From Plantago elongata (Eukaryota > Streptophyta > Magnoliopsida > Lamiales > Plantaginaceae), in assembly GCA_036897095.1 (NCBI GenBank), contig JAYMSP010002922.1, positions 1-21,897 of the forward strand: a stretch of DNA of 21,897 nt, given 5' to 3'. Below the pieces are notes generated by a model. The model saw nothing but the letters and a program-made list of their open reading frames with translations, did no database searches and was not told where the DNA came from. Position 1 is the stretch's first letter; each line of letters starts with the position of its first letter. This document shows, piece after piece, positions 1 to 10,456 of the stretch. The translations under genes and the position numbers were made by a program.

Positions 1-369
1 TAGTTCGTAGGTTTGATTTGATGTACAGATAATCCACCACCCTCTACTTCGTAGATTTTTTTTGATGTATGGATAATTCTATATGATATATATATAAATT
101 ATAATTATATTTGTTCCATTAAAATTTTGTGTTTTTAAATTTCCGTATATATAAATTATATTTGTAATAAAAAAAATATTAAAAAATATTTTTTTTAAAA
201 ATACACAATTTCTAACGGAATTTCAATTCCGTTAGAAAATTCTCCGGCCGGTTCAAAAATTCCGTTAGAAAATTCTCTGGCCGGTTCTGGTTTGAACCGG
301 CCAGAATGTCTAACGGAATTGTATATTCCATTAGAAATTCCGTTACTAAAACGCTGTTTTCTTGTAGTG
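1..369 (-). mobile_element. CACTA (En/Spm-like) transposon end, partial
   Basis: Read on the minus strand, the sequence ending at 369 begins CACTACAAGAAAAC, the usual terminus of plant CACTA transposons. Behind it lies a dense subterminal array of direct and inverted copies of TCTAACGGAATT (211-222, 225-236, 257-268, 309-320, 326-345). Copies of GGCCGGTTC are interleaved at 246, 279 and, inverted, at 294. Such arrays are where CACTA transposases bind, so this is the terminal regulatory part of an element whose body and other end lie beyond the left edge. No transposase coding is visible. The open frame at 195-440 on the minus strand is a product of these repeats and is not a gene. The adjacent tgt at 370-372 may be the 3-bp target duplication, but its partner is outside the window. 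Confidence 0.65.
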
Positions 370-381
370 TGTACAACTGTC

Positions 382-1088
382 CAGGCACGGACCCAAGTAC
401 ATTTCAGGGACCGCAATCGTGGTCCCTCGATTTTAGACATAAAATGCCTATTATACCTCTTTTAAAAATTTAATAAATAGTGATATATTTAGCAAGAATG
501 AATTATGAAAGAAATTTCTTAGCTGGTGCACCTATGATTCATAAAGCCTTCCCTGCCAATTAATCACAAGTTGAATTTTCAGTAGTGTTAAATTTTCCAA
601 CCATTTTGTTTATATTATTTTCTACAAGTTCAATTCTCAGTAGTGCTAGATTTTCCAACCATTTTGTTTTTATATTATTTTCTACCATTTACTTGATATT
701 TTTCATTGTTTCTTTATGATTCAATAACATTTTTTTAATTATTTCTCTCTTTTTTAATGTTCTTTTAGTTTACATTTCACAATCATATTTTATAAATACT
801 TAACTTTATTTCATTTAACTCTCTTTGTTTCTTTATTTTTTCTATTTAATGGTAAATTCATTTACTTAATATAACTTTAAAAAAATTATTCAATCTAAAC
901 AAATTATATTATATCTAATTCCTCCCGTTTATGAGCACATAATTTAAAAAATTATAGTCTAAACATTATTCTTTACTATGTGAGTTTTGAAAACGTAGTT
1001 TTTATTAGTCATTAATAATGAACTTTTTAATTAAATTTATAGTAAAAAAATTTGCTACCCCTAACATATATTTCTACGTCCGTCCCTG
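382..1088. mobile_element. Non-autonomous hAT-like DNA transposon
   Basis: The left end reads CAGGCACGGAC. The right end, reverse-complemented from 1088, reads CAGGGACGGAC, so 10 of the first 11 bases match, and further inside both ends share an AGGG and a GCAA block. The flanks are caactgtc (374-381) and caaatgtc (1089-1096), a 7-of-8 match. An 8-bp target duplication plus CAGGG-type ends is the signature of the hAT superfamily. The 707-bp body is very AT-rich and has no transposase frame, so it would depend on an autonomous relative. Its left end lies 12 bp from the CACTA terminus. Mismatches between the TIRs suggest an old insertion. Confidence 0.72.
567..684. repeat. 58-bp tandem duplication inside the hAT-like element
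   Basis: Two head-to-tail copies (567-624 and 625-684) both run from CAAGTT, through CAGTAGTG and TTTTCCAACCATTTTGTTT, to ATATTATTTTCTA. They differ by a few substitutions and one inserted T. The duplication is contained in the transposon and has no coding content. Confidence 0.8.
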
Positions 1089-1096
1089 CAAATGTC

Positions 1097-1553
1097 CTTT
1101 TATAATTATTTTTTGGACAGTTCATTCCTTTATGATGTAATATATGTGAAACTATTAAAAATGACAAATGTATAGTTTTACCGGATGGAAGAGTAGTTAC
1201 TAGTTAGTAGGGGTTTGCTAGAGGGTCACATAAGCTCGATCTTTTGGCTGGGTTACCTCCTAGACATTCTTGATGAGGGGTGATCAAGATAATAACTGAA
1301 TTTTATTGCTGGAAGTTTTGAGTCCTCTACTCCTCTTTGGAATTGACGGTTTTGTACCTTTTTGTGGACTCAAGTTTTTTGTTGGATGTGAGATGTATGT
1401 GGTGAAGTGTGATTGTTTGGCGCCGTTACCAGGTTTTGGAAGCATTGTTATTGGTTTTGAAAACAAGATTTTGGAAGATTCTGATTTGTCACTATAGTGC
1501 AAGGAAAATGGTGTAGGTTTTAGTGTTAGTTACTTGTCTTGTAATTTTGTGGT
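1097..1553. other. Non-coding stretch, no recognised feature
   Basis: Short overlapping open frames on both strands (about 1284-1502) resemble no family I recognise. The interval lies just upstream of the RNase H remnant and may be decayed sequence of the same retroelement, but I could not align it to LINE domains. Confidence 0.4.
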
Positions 1554-1973
1554 ATGTTGTTTATTTGGAGCATTTATGATATTCTAAAAACTTGGGGTTT
1601 AGCTGTGTATGGATTCATAGTCAGAAATGCTGAGGGAATTATGACTGTAGTTGGCGCAGGTTGTGTAGGAAGAACAACCATAAATTTAGCGGAACTCGAA
1701 GCAATAATGAGGGGATTAAGAACAGTAGTAAGCAAGCTTAAAATCAGTGATGTTGACATCCAGATTGATTCCCAGGTTGTTGTTTCTGCGATCAACAGGT
1801 ACAAGGAGCTGAAGAACCAGGGAAGGTGGTGGTGGGCTTACACAGCCCATTGCTTGAAGACATCCATGAATCACTTTGAAGTTTACAAGAGTTCAGTCTG
1901 AAGTTTATTCTACCGGAAAAGCAACCAAGCAGGAGATCTTTTGGCGGTTATGGTGTCGACTTGGGGAGAATAA
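1554..1973 (+). pseudogene. Broken RNase H-like domain (RVT_3 type) of a plant non-LTR retrotransposon
   Basis: In the frame starting at 1554 the translation has the plant LINE RNase H layout. A first strand reads WGLAVYGFIVRNAEG. A helix reads AELEAIMRGLRTVVSKL and carries the catalytic Glu. A strand reads DVDIQIDSQVVVSAI and carries the second catalytic Asp (IDSQ). A TGA at 1899-1901 interrupts the frame. After it the same frame continues with FYRKSNQAGDLLAV, which matches the last RNase H block (R-x-x-N-x-A-D-x-L-A) with its Asp, and stops at TAA 1971-1973. The first Asp may be the YD just before LKTWG, although the usual DG is changed. No reverse transcriptase is visible upstream. The single in-frame stop and lack of a credible start favour a decayed fragment, but a small RNase H-like gene read past the TGA cannot be excluded. 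Confidence 0.68.
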
Positions 1974-2715
1974 TGGATGATAATGTAGGAACTAGTCTAT
2001 TGAATGAGGTAAACCTTTTGTCTAGATTATGGTATGTACCACCGGACTGGCTAGCTAGATGTGTAGACAAGGATAGAACAAACACCACTTTGCGCTTGGT
2101 ACTGAAGTAATGTAGACGAACTCTGTAAAACTGTTTGTCTGTTGAACTGTTTGTTGTGTACACAAAGACTTGTCATTTATCAACATACGAATGGAAAGAT
2201 GAAACTATCCAATCCCCCAGAAATTCTTCTACACCGCTACAATGTTATAGAGTAAAATTATTGAGACGAATGAAAATGTAATACGTAATTGAGTGAAACT
2301 TGTGGGTAGAATGGAGAACACGGTTCAATGTGTAGTACATGAAGTTCAATGAATGAAATATGGGATGGGATCATTGTTTCTGGACATAACTCACCCCTCT
2401 ATGTAGTTCATCCTTCCTCTTCTTTTTGGTCCACGTAATTATTATAAATTTTCCTCCGAGTTATAATATTACTAGGTTAATTTTTTCATTTTGTCAGATA
2501 ATTACATGTTTAATGCCCTACACAGTCTAATATGGATAATCACCCAATACAATTTGATTACGTGGTATTTCAATTTTCATCAAATTAAAATGAACGAACA
2601 CGTAGCATTTCATTTTCAAAACATTAGAAGTAATTAATGGAGCAATATGAACCGGACATGTAATCGCTAATCGTGTTAGTTGAGCTAGTAGTATCATTAT
2701 AATTTCTAATCGACT
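1974..2715. other. AT-rich intergenic sequence, nothing recognised
   Basis: No spliceable coding potential, RNA gene or clear repeat was found. The small minus-strand frames at 1948-2163 and 2527-2724 match no known family. Confidence 0.4.
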
Positions 2716-3110
2716 TTCATCCACATAATTGGGAGTTGGAAAATTAAAAAGATACCAATGCTAATCACATTACTTTGACTAGCGAAGCTCCATCAATATT
2801 AGGGCATGTAATGAATTTTTGTACACCATATATATAGAGAAATTAGAAAGACCTCAACAGTAGTTAGTGTCGCCTGAAACATGTTGTGATATGTAATCAA
2901 GTTTCATCCACATAATTGGGAGCTCTAAATTAATAAGATACCAACGCTAATCACGTTACTTTGATTAGTGAAGCTCCATCAACATTATGGTACGTAATCA
3001 ACTTTCGTACACCACGAAATTAGAAAGACAAACAATAATTAGTGTCGATCGTCTGAAACATGTTGTGATATGTAATGGAGTTTCGTCCACATAATTGGGA
3101 CCCTGAAATT
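2716..3110. repeat. ~180-bp tandem repeat, two full copies and a partial third
   Basis: Copies start at 2716, 2903 and 3082, each with TTC(A/G)TCCACATAATTGGGA. The first two share, in order, AAGATACCAA, GCTAATCAC, TTACTTTGA, GAAGCTCCATCAA, GTACACCA, GAAATTAGAAAGAC, TTAGTGTCG and CTGAAACATGTTGTGATATG. The spacings are 187 and 179 bp, the difference being small indels. The third copy fades after about 30 bp. The array has no coding content. The number of copies is too low to call it a satellite. Confidence 0.8.
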
Positions 3111-3950
3111 GAAGTGATGAAAGCAAATGAGTAGAACCAAAGAAGAGAGGAGAAGTAAGGCATTAGAAAACATGTAAACCATTCATATTTGGTAACAAGT
3201 CACAATCTGTTGTTGTGATTGTTGATTGGCTTGTTATGCCCACAGATAATAGCAGAAGAGAGTAAGTTAAGTTTAGCGCATGTGAAGTGATTGGCAATAT
3301 GTGATAACCAAGACAAAAGATATATAGGCCTCTTATCTTATTACATACTATCACGTAATAATAAATAAGCAATGAATCTCACTCACATAAACTCACATGT
3401 TTCACTTTTTGTGGTCTGGTCTGGTGGTCTGGTTTTGGCCTTATCTTGAGTACATATGGGCTATGTAGTGCCACTGTACATGGATCTATTTCTTTACAAT
3501 GTTATGTCTGTTTCACCTCATTAATACACCCAATTTATTAATCTTTATGGGCCATCAAGTTCTCATCTATTCGATCTAGTTGGATTTAATACCTTCAACT
3601 TGTAAAATTTTCTCGTGCTGCTACTACACTTGCTTTTTTGGGGAAATATATAAGCATTGCATTACTATAAATAGAGTTGAACAGTTGCAGCTGATTCTAC
3701 TAATCGGGGTACCAGAGGTAGTTGGAATTGATCATGTCACTAGATACAACGCATTCTTCTAATGAGGACGGAATTTTATCCGGACAAAAGTCGAAACACT
3801 AGGTAACAACATTTTATTAACAACACACACTAACCGACTTTCTAAAAACCTGATTATCTATACTTAAGAGTGAACGTGATTGTCTGAAATAAACTCTAAG
3901 TCTAGAACGATTAATGAATTGAGAAATTACACGCGTTAAAATAGTGCTAT
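3111..3950. other. Intergenic sequence, nothing recognised
   Basis: This stretch has no gene that I can support. It contains a small GGTCTGGT-type direct repeat around 3410-3436. The short frames at 3163-3372 (minus) and 3580-3762 (plus) have no recognisable domain. Confidence 0.4.
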
Positions 3951-4580
3951 CAATGGGTAGGGTATTTACCCTATCCTTACCCATCTAACTGCAAAGGGGG
4001 ACCTACCCTTTTAATTTTAAACTCTATTCGAACTCGGACCCTTATGCTCTCAACCGATAAGGGTCTAGACCCACCCGTGACCCTACTAAACCCTTTTAGT
4101 AACATGGTCCAGGTCGGGTCCGGTATGGATCCAGACCCTTATTAGATCCGGACGTCGAAATTGGATTTAGACCCGAATTTTAGGGTCTAGACCCATTTGA
4201 CCCTCTTTTTTTCTTTTTTACTTCTTCAAATTTACATAAAAATACATTATAAAAATATGAACGTGCACAATATTTAATTGCTATGATTTAAAAAATATAC
4301 AATTGTTATTTATTTATAATTTGAAGATGAAGTTCAAAATTATTTATTTTAAAAGTTTATATGAGAAGTACACTAACCCAACTTTTATACATATTCAAAT
4401 TAATTATAATATCTATATAAAATTAAATATAATTTCAATTGAAAAAGTTTAATAAAAAGGATTCAGCCGGGTCCAAATCCTAAAGTATGGGTCGGAGTCT
4501 GAAGTTTCGGGTCCAAGTAAGGATCCAGGTCCAAACCCGAACCTTTATATATTAAAGGGTCTATAGATCATATCCATTAA
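3951..4580. mobile_element. GGGTC/GACCC-rich MITE-like element (possibly hAT)
   Basis: Two blocks (about 3951-4205 and 4460-4565) are full of GGGTC and GACCC words, including the palindrome GGGTCTAGACCC, and flank a very AT-rich core. The left edge starts CAATGGGTAGGGT and the right edge read inward starts TAATGGATATG, a weak inverted match. Plant hAT-type non-autonomous elements often have such subterminal GACCC repeats. I found no convincing target duplication, so the boundaries and superfamily are uncertain. Confidence 0.4.
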
Positions 4581-6699
4581 TACCATTACGTCAAAATATT
4601 TAGAGGCTGATTGAGAATCAATTTGAATTGAAAAATGTCCATTCATCTCAATTTAAATCGAATTTCAAATCAACTCTTGGAGTTTAAATAAATTTTGTAC
4701 CGTTTTAAAAATATAATTTCGAGGTATTCTTAAATAAGGGCATTCATGTGTTGGCCCAATGGTTAAGTTGGAAGTGTCATGTTGAGTGCAGTTTCCCAAA
4801 CACTGATTTGCGAAGACCTTCCTAAAGTAACTGAGTTATATACTATGGATAAATGATAGGAAATTTAAGTATAAGCCACTTGTTAGTGTTTGATAATGTC
4901 GCTTATTATGAAAACATAGCACACAATTTGACATTTCTCAGTACTTGAACAGTTGCAGGAAGAGTATGTCAGAATTCACAAGGCTGCTCTTAGCGCCGCT
5001 TAAACAAACGAAGTATAACCTTTATAATATACTCTGAAATGAACATTACATATTTTCATGTAAAGATCATGAGTTCGATTATAACTGCACAAACAATTTA
5101 TATTTAATAATATAGTTAATGATATTTATATTTAAACACATAACATTTAAAATTTAACTTAGTATGACATTTGTAATCAAGCTTTAAAATTTAAGTACTT
5201 ACCATCTATCAGCTTTAAAATTTAATGTACGTTGAATTAGAAGTTGAATACCAAACGTCCCAACGATATCTTAGAGAAAAGGAAAATAAATGTAATTAGC
5301 AGTAGAGTTTATTATTGTATGCAATAATCCCAGGTAAAAAGACACTACCTGGGACCTGGGAGACTGTTCCAGCAAATTAACACACCTAATCTTGGGGTTA
5401 AGATAATATTTATTAACATAATCTAATAAGTTGTCAGCTGTCACCTAATGTGAACAAAATAATGTGAATTATAATTTGGTCAGAATTCGGTTTCTTGGTT
5501 CAGCAAACCTTGAATCAAGGATTTGCACATGGCTCTGCTGGCCACCCTTGCTTGTTCATCACCCCTGGCTGACTTAATTTATAATCACTCAACACTTGCC
5601 ATATTCTCTAATTTTGTCCGAATTTAATGATCTCCGTCCAGTATTCAACTTATCAAAATTTAGTTTTAATGTTCGATTTCAATTTCTTCGTTATTAAACA
5701 TATCTCGCTACTACTTTATTTACTAATTATTTAATACGTTCCATATTTTATCTGGCAAGAAGTTAATTCCAAAATAGAATTAAGGAGTATAACATACTAA
5801 TTTACATTTGCCTCACTAATTATATTCTAGTGCCTCCATTTTAAACAGACCTGGGTCAACTATTAAGTGTAACAAACCCTTTTCAGAAGTTTGTCAAACT
5901 TTTGTAAAGATCATGTTTGTATGGATATACTGCATGATGAATTTCATTAACTTGCATGTTGAAGTTGTATTATTCAGAAAAATTAGGAAGATTTAATGTT
6001 CCTACAAAGTGCCACATTTGGATGAGAACTTAATATTAAGAACTTTTTATTTTGCGTTAATGTATGTTAATTATTAAAAACGAAATTGTGAAGGTCATAT
6101 TCTACAACACAGTCGCAAAGCGATCAATTTGATTTAACACATATGTGCAGTACAGCCCCATAATTATTCATTGCACACTACTACACTAGACCGGGCCAAG
6201 GCCAGAATTGGATTCTGAGTGAAGGTTTCAGAGATTTCTAGTACTGATGGAGACAATTTTGAGAAGACATGGCATATGAGTTATGACATACTGTGTTGTG
6301 TTGTCCAAAGATAAAATTTATGGATTCGTGTACTCTAAATCCATGATCCATCAATACCATGTACCTTGTCTTCTTCCATCACCGTCAATATTTGTACCGC
6401 TTATGTAATAATGGTAATCAGACCAATGACCTTTCTTTCCCTTTTACAAAGTAAACAAATAACACCATTAACTTACATTGAAGTGAAAACATATCCGTAA
6501 ATTAGACGAAATTAAGTCAAGAAACCCATACTCGTAACTTGTTTAGTTCTTAGCTAATATAACTCCTACTACATTTTCAGTTAGTGAGATCCCTCGGAAA
6601 TTGAAGTTATATGTTTCAAACTTTAAATACATTCCTTATATTCTTGTCTAAGTGTTGCAAAGAATATTGCATCATTTATATTTTGTTGCCAATAAGTTT
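4581..6699. other. AT-rich intergenic sequence, no gene found
   Basis: No coding exon, RNA gene or complete transposon could be supported over about 2.1 kb. Two near-identical words, AGCTTTAAAATTTAA, occur at about 5181 and 5210. A weak inverted similarity between about 4890 and 5255 (TGTTTGATAAT against CGTTTGGTATT) could mark a decayed MITE, but it has no target duplication. Confidence 0.4.
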
Positions 6700-7762
6700 T
6701 GTTAGAATATAGGACCGGGATAAGTACTGCAAACACGTTTCCAACGATGTTGTCTGTTGAGTCAACGTCGTTGTCAACACTGACCAGAACAGATTCTGTA
6801 AAAACGCAAACTAACTTAAAATAATAAAAACAGAACGCAGAACGCAGCGGAATTTTCTCAAGCCGATATATATAAACAATACAGGCAAATACCTTTAAGG
6901 CAAAAGTAATCCTACAAGTAGAACTACAAAATTAGATTCGATCAACAACACATTGACCGAACTGCAAATATATCTAGACCTAGATTAGACAACAAACTCT
7001 AATCTAGTTTGAATATCCGGAGTAGATCGCTAAACCTATAACAATGACTCAAAAACAATATTCAAAGTGAAAGTCTAGAAAAATAGTTTGAAGACACAAG
7101 TGTTTGACAATTTGTATGTCTTTCTCTCTCAAGCTGTGTGTTTTCAAACTTGTCAAAATCCTCTCTTATATAGGCGATGGCAAAACCCTAATAGAGATCG
7201 ATGTCCACGGGCTTCGTAGCTTCCTTGATGGGCTTTAGGTCGAAGTCCAAGACGTGGCAGATTCCTTGATGGAAAGCGCCTTAAAATCAGCACGCAGAAT
7301 GTATATTTCTTCTTGGTATTTTCAGCAACTAGAGTCCTTCTCTCCTTCTAGCAGAATTCGATCAGGAGTCTTTCATCACTACACATCATGCTGACTCTTC
7401 CTTGTATTGATCAGAACTCCTTGTTTTGATAAATGACTTCCAGCTTCTTTCAACCAAATCGATCAGGACACTTTCTTATATCGCCTTGAATTGCGTCAAG
7501 CAGCAGATTCCTTCTACAGTTTGATAAGAACTCTTCTTGCTTGATGCAATCTTGATCATGACTCCTTCTCCTTGTTTTATTAGAAGACTTCCAGCTTCTT
7601 TCAACTAGGAGTCCTTGAATGTTCTTGCTTCTTTAGAAGAAAGTATGAATTAATCCATCGACGTGTGTCATCGCACTTTCAAGTTTAATCGATCAAATAC
7701 ATTTAATTCCGTTTTTAATTTCTTAAAGTAATTATATATAGATAATATTTGTGATATCAACA
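6700..7762 (-). mobile_element. Probable solo LTR (LTR retrotransposon), minus orientation
   Basis: Read on the minus strand the block begins TGTTGATATCAC (at 7762) and ends CTATATTCTAACA (at 6700), so it has the TG...CA ends and short imperfect inverted repeats of an LTR. About 590 bp in, the minus strand has a TATA box (CTATATAAGAGG, near 7163-7174), followed by a pyrimidine/purine leader typical of the U3-R junction. No tRNA primer-binding site or polypurine tract flanks it and no gag or pol is present, which suggests a solo LTR left by recombination. The expected 5-bp target duplication is not visible (agttt left, cgtac right), so either the ends are slightly wrong or the copy is rearranged. 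Confidence 0.48.
7420..7620. repeat. Imperfect direct repeats within the LTR-like block
   Basis: GACTTCCAGCTTCTTTCAAC occurs at about 7435 and again near 7587, each preceded by CTTGTTTTAT or CTTGTTTTGAT. The intervening sequence holds several GATCAGGA/GATCAGAA words. These are probably regulatory-type repeats of the U3 region. Confidence 0.6.
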
Positions 7763-8208
7763 CGTACCTAAAGTATACTGTAGCACAATATAGAAGTCAT
7801 TCCAATCTTATAGATAGTCAAACTGGATTTAATACTATTTGCCAACAAATCTTAGCAACTAGGTAGGAATTTTCCATAATAAAGACAAGGTAAAACACTA
7901 TTACTCCTACACGTCTTTATTTATATCATACGTGACATAGTAAACTAATTGTTATCAAACCGGTAAGAATTTGCGAATCATAGACAAAACAGTGGCTTAA
8001 TGATCGCCAATAAATACATCATAGTCAGATTAGTCTCCGGTCGACCCGAGTAACATAAATGTGTAATAATCTGAGAGCACATGACAACGATTCCAATCAT
8101 CAAATTGACAGCTTTTGCAAGATAACCATAACTAACAAATTATTTTTGTACTGGGTATCAAATTGCCAATCAAATCGACTTCCTCGACCATATATATACA
8201 TATAGTAT
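7763..8208 (+). promoter_or_regulatory. Upstream region of the DUF1685 gene
   Basis: This gene-free 0.45 kb lies between the LTR-like block and the TATA box. It is AT-rich and should contain the proximal promoter. I do not recognise specific cis-elements with confidence. Confidence 0.35.
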
Positions 8209-8218
8209 TATATATAAA
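8209..8218 (+). promoter_or_regulatory. TATA box of the DUF1685 gene
   Basis: TATATATAAA is followed by AAGAAAGACAGAC and lies about 80 bp before the ATG at 8294. With the usual spacing, transcription would start near 8240-8250 and leave a leader of about 50 nt. This is inferred from position and motif only. Confidence 0.55.
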
Positions 8219-8293
8219 AAGAAAGACAGACAAATTAACACATAAATTTCAAGAACCACACACTTTATTTTCTCTCACGGAACCAAAAACTTT

Positions 8294-10335
8294 ATGGATC
8301 TCAATATATACTATGATGCTTCTTCTTCTTCTTCTCTCACAGATCATCATCATCTTAATCTTAATTTGAAAGAGCCTGGAGAACTGTTAGAAGACAACTG
8401 GTTCTTTGGCAATCTACTCGACAGTACCAAAACTAAGAAGATGTCTCGTAGTTTCTCTGATCCTTGCACTACTTCATCAAACTTCAGCAACCAAGAACCC
8501 GGAAAATCGTACGAGGAAACGTACGAGGCGATCAGGAAACGGTCGAATGGCGATTATGGGAGGTCGAGCCTGCTGAAGACGCCGTCTTTGCCGCCTCGTA
8601 TGGAGAAGAAAGATCGAGCTAGCAAAGTGAGTTTGAGTGATCCAGCAAGGACCAAGAAGGTAACATCAGCTTTAAGTAAGAGTAGCAGCTTGCACCGTGC
8701 TCCTTCATTGCCGAATAAGCTCGAAAATCATGAAAAGGTCGACCATCACGAGCAAGAGGAGGAGGAAGAAGAAAGTGATTTTTCGATGGGAAAATTGATC
8801 AGACAAGCTTCTCTCAATACCAGATCATCATTAAGCACCTTGCCTCCTAGAACTACTCAGCTTGCTCCTAAGGTAATAATTCATTAATTTCATTGTTAAA
8901 TCAATTATTTTATGAGCATTGAGCTGTTTCCATCAATTTACTTGCTCTATTTAACATTATCAAACTATATTACGCGTACTCAGACACGGAAAATTCCTAA
9001 GTAGGCCTTGTTTACGATTGAATTGTAGAACAAGTGGATTTGTTTAACTGGTTCATTCGCTTGTCAATTGCATTGTTTTCGGATAACATGATCTGATTAA
9101 TCAATTGCAACTACATGTTAATTTCAACTCGGTCATCTAAAAGTTCACCTGCCCAACAAACATCATGATGCATTCCGTGCCTTAGTTTAAAGTGCTAGCA
9201 ATAAGATGAGGCTTTCTTGCACTTTTTTAGTCTAGTACTAGATTTCGTGGTTTTTTAATAAACCTAAAGGGTTTTTCTGCAGATTACCCGTGTTAGTTCT
9301 TGAAAAAGTTATCATGTCCACTTTGTTGAATTGTTCAATATAGGCGCTATAGCATACTAGGGGTTGAAGTAGATCATATCCACTTATTTCGGTGACTAAA
9401 AGTGCGTCAATTGAAATATTGATGTGTGATTATGTGTATAGGTTTATTTGTTGTTAGGTCTTCCTCGGTGCACCCTCATTTTAGAAAGGGTGATATTTGT
9501 GTGCCATTTCATGCGTATTCTCTATTCATTGTGAGTAAAGGTACACCGGAGTGACTCGACATCTCCGAAGGCATATGTATATTGTATAGTTCTTCCTTTT
9601 GAGGTTGTGAATGTATGTAAAACAAATTTTCTAAAACAAATACACTACATACTCAAGATCGCTAGCTCGGAGTTTGGATGGGACTTTCACTCCTCCCCCA
9701 TTCCCAATCTCAGAGCAAATTTGAATACGTACACGCATATAACAAGTTAATACGACTTGTATAACGGTTGATTATCATCTAAACGAACTTGTTTGAATGT
9801 GAGACCACATTAAATCTGATATGTGAATGTCTATACTGTAACTTCAGAGTTGGGATAGTTTCAATACATATAGCATTAGTGTGGTTACACATGTCTAATT
9901 AGCTTGGTTGATTTACAGGGCATGACACCAAGTCCAACACTATCTAGGCCTCGATCTAAAAAGACACCAGAGCCGCAGGCCACTGCTAAACTTGAATCCT
10001 TACCAGAGATGTCGCCGCCTACTATCACTACCTCAAGAACTCAACGACCTACACATTCATTGAAGTCACAAAAGAGTTTGAGTTACATTGAGTCCAAACA
10101 GCTGCAAGGTTTCAAGGAACAGTATAAACCAACTTTGAGCAGAACTATGTCAAGCTTCCAAGACAAGCTTAAAATTGACGAAAATGATATGTATAATCCG
10201 GACGCATGGCTGACTAAAAGCGCATCTCCCCCAGTTCCGAAGTGGGGTGGGAAGAAATCAAAGGAAGATGATGTGAAGGCGCAGATCAAGTTTTGGGCAA
10301 GGGCAGTGGCGTCAAACGTGCGCCAAGAGTGCTAG
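8294..10335 (+). CDS. DUF1685 domain protein, two exons, unknown function
   Basis: Exon 1 is 8294-8872 (CCTAAG|gtaata) and exon 2 is 9919-10335 (tttacag|GGCATG). The 1046-bp intron is phase 0 and the product has 331 aa. The N-terminal half is basic, Ser/Pro-rich and probably disordered. It has a Ser run (10-14), a His run (18-20), SRSFSDP (51-57), two TPSLP/APSLP motifs (96-100, 136-140), an acidic run (155-160) and KLIRQASLN (167-175). LPPR followed by KGMT across the splice junction and SLSYIESKQLQGFKE (246-260) match the start of the DUF1685 region in plant proteins. The C-terminus AQIKFWARAVASNVRQEC (314-331) matches the family's conserved end. The usual LGF motif after GFK is absent here. 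There is no signal peptide or membrane segment. The function of the family is unknown, and repeated Ser-Pro and basic-Ser sites could be phosphorylated (inference). The ATG has G at +4 but a weak -3 position. Confidence 0.82.
8873..9918 (+). other. Intron of the DUF1685 gene (1046 bp, phase 0)
   Basis: The donor AAG|GTAATA and acceptor TTTACAG|G fit the plant consensus, and joining the exons preserves the frame. The segment 9450-9720, with GGTGCACCCTCATTTT and GTACACCGGAGTGACTCG, looks like dispersed plant repeat sequence. I could not define its ends. Confidence 0.75.
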
Positions 10336-10410
10336 TAAAACTATCACGGAGATGATGATTAAATGACCAACTGGCATGAGACAGAGGGAGTATATAATGT
10401 TACATTAATC

Positions 10411-10416
10411 AATAAA
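10411..10416 (+). terminator. Poly(A) signal of the DUF1685 gene
   Basis: A canonical AATAAA lies 76 bp after the TAG stop in AT-rich sequence. It is the first such hexamer downstream and sits before the MITE at 10457, so the 3' UTR probably ends short of the transposon. Confidence 0.55.
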
Positions 10417-10456
10417 CATGAAAGGATATGGTTGATTCATCCACGCGATATACTTA

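Noticed and set aside
195..440. 81-codon minus-strand frame
   Set aside because: It translates the CACTA subterminal repeats (repeated FSNGI-type units) and has no protein character beyond that.
4738..4800. tRNA-like A box (TTGGCCCAATGGTTAAG) suggesting a SINE or tRNA gene
   Set aside because: No B box (GGTTCRANTCC) lies at the right distance. The closest, GAGTTCGATTAT near 5067, is about 330 bp away, and no cloverleaf can be drawn.
4880..5262. Possible MITE with TGTTTGATAAT/CGTTTGGTATT ends
   Set aside because: The inverted match is short and no target duplication is visible.
8163..8369. 68-codon frame overlapping the start of the DUF1685 gene
   Set aside because: It has no ATG at its start, overlaps the TATA box and is out of frame with the supported gene.
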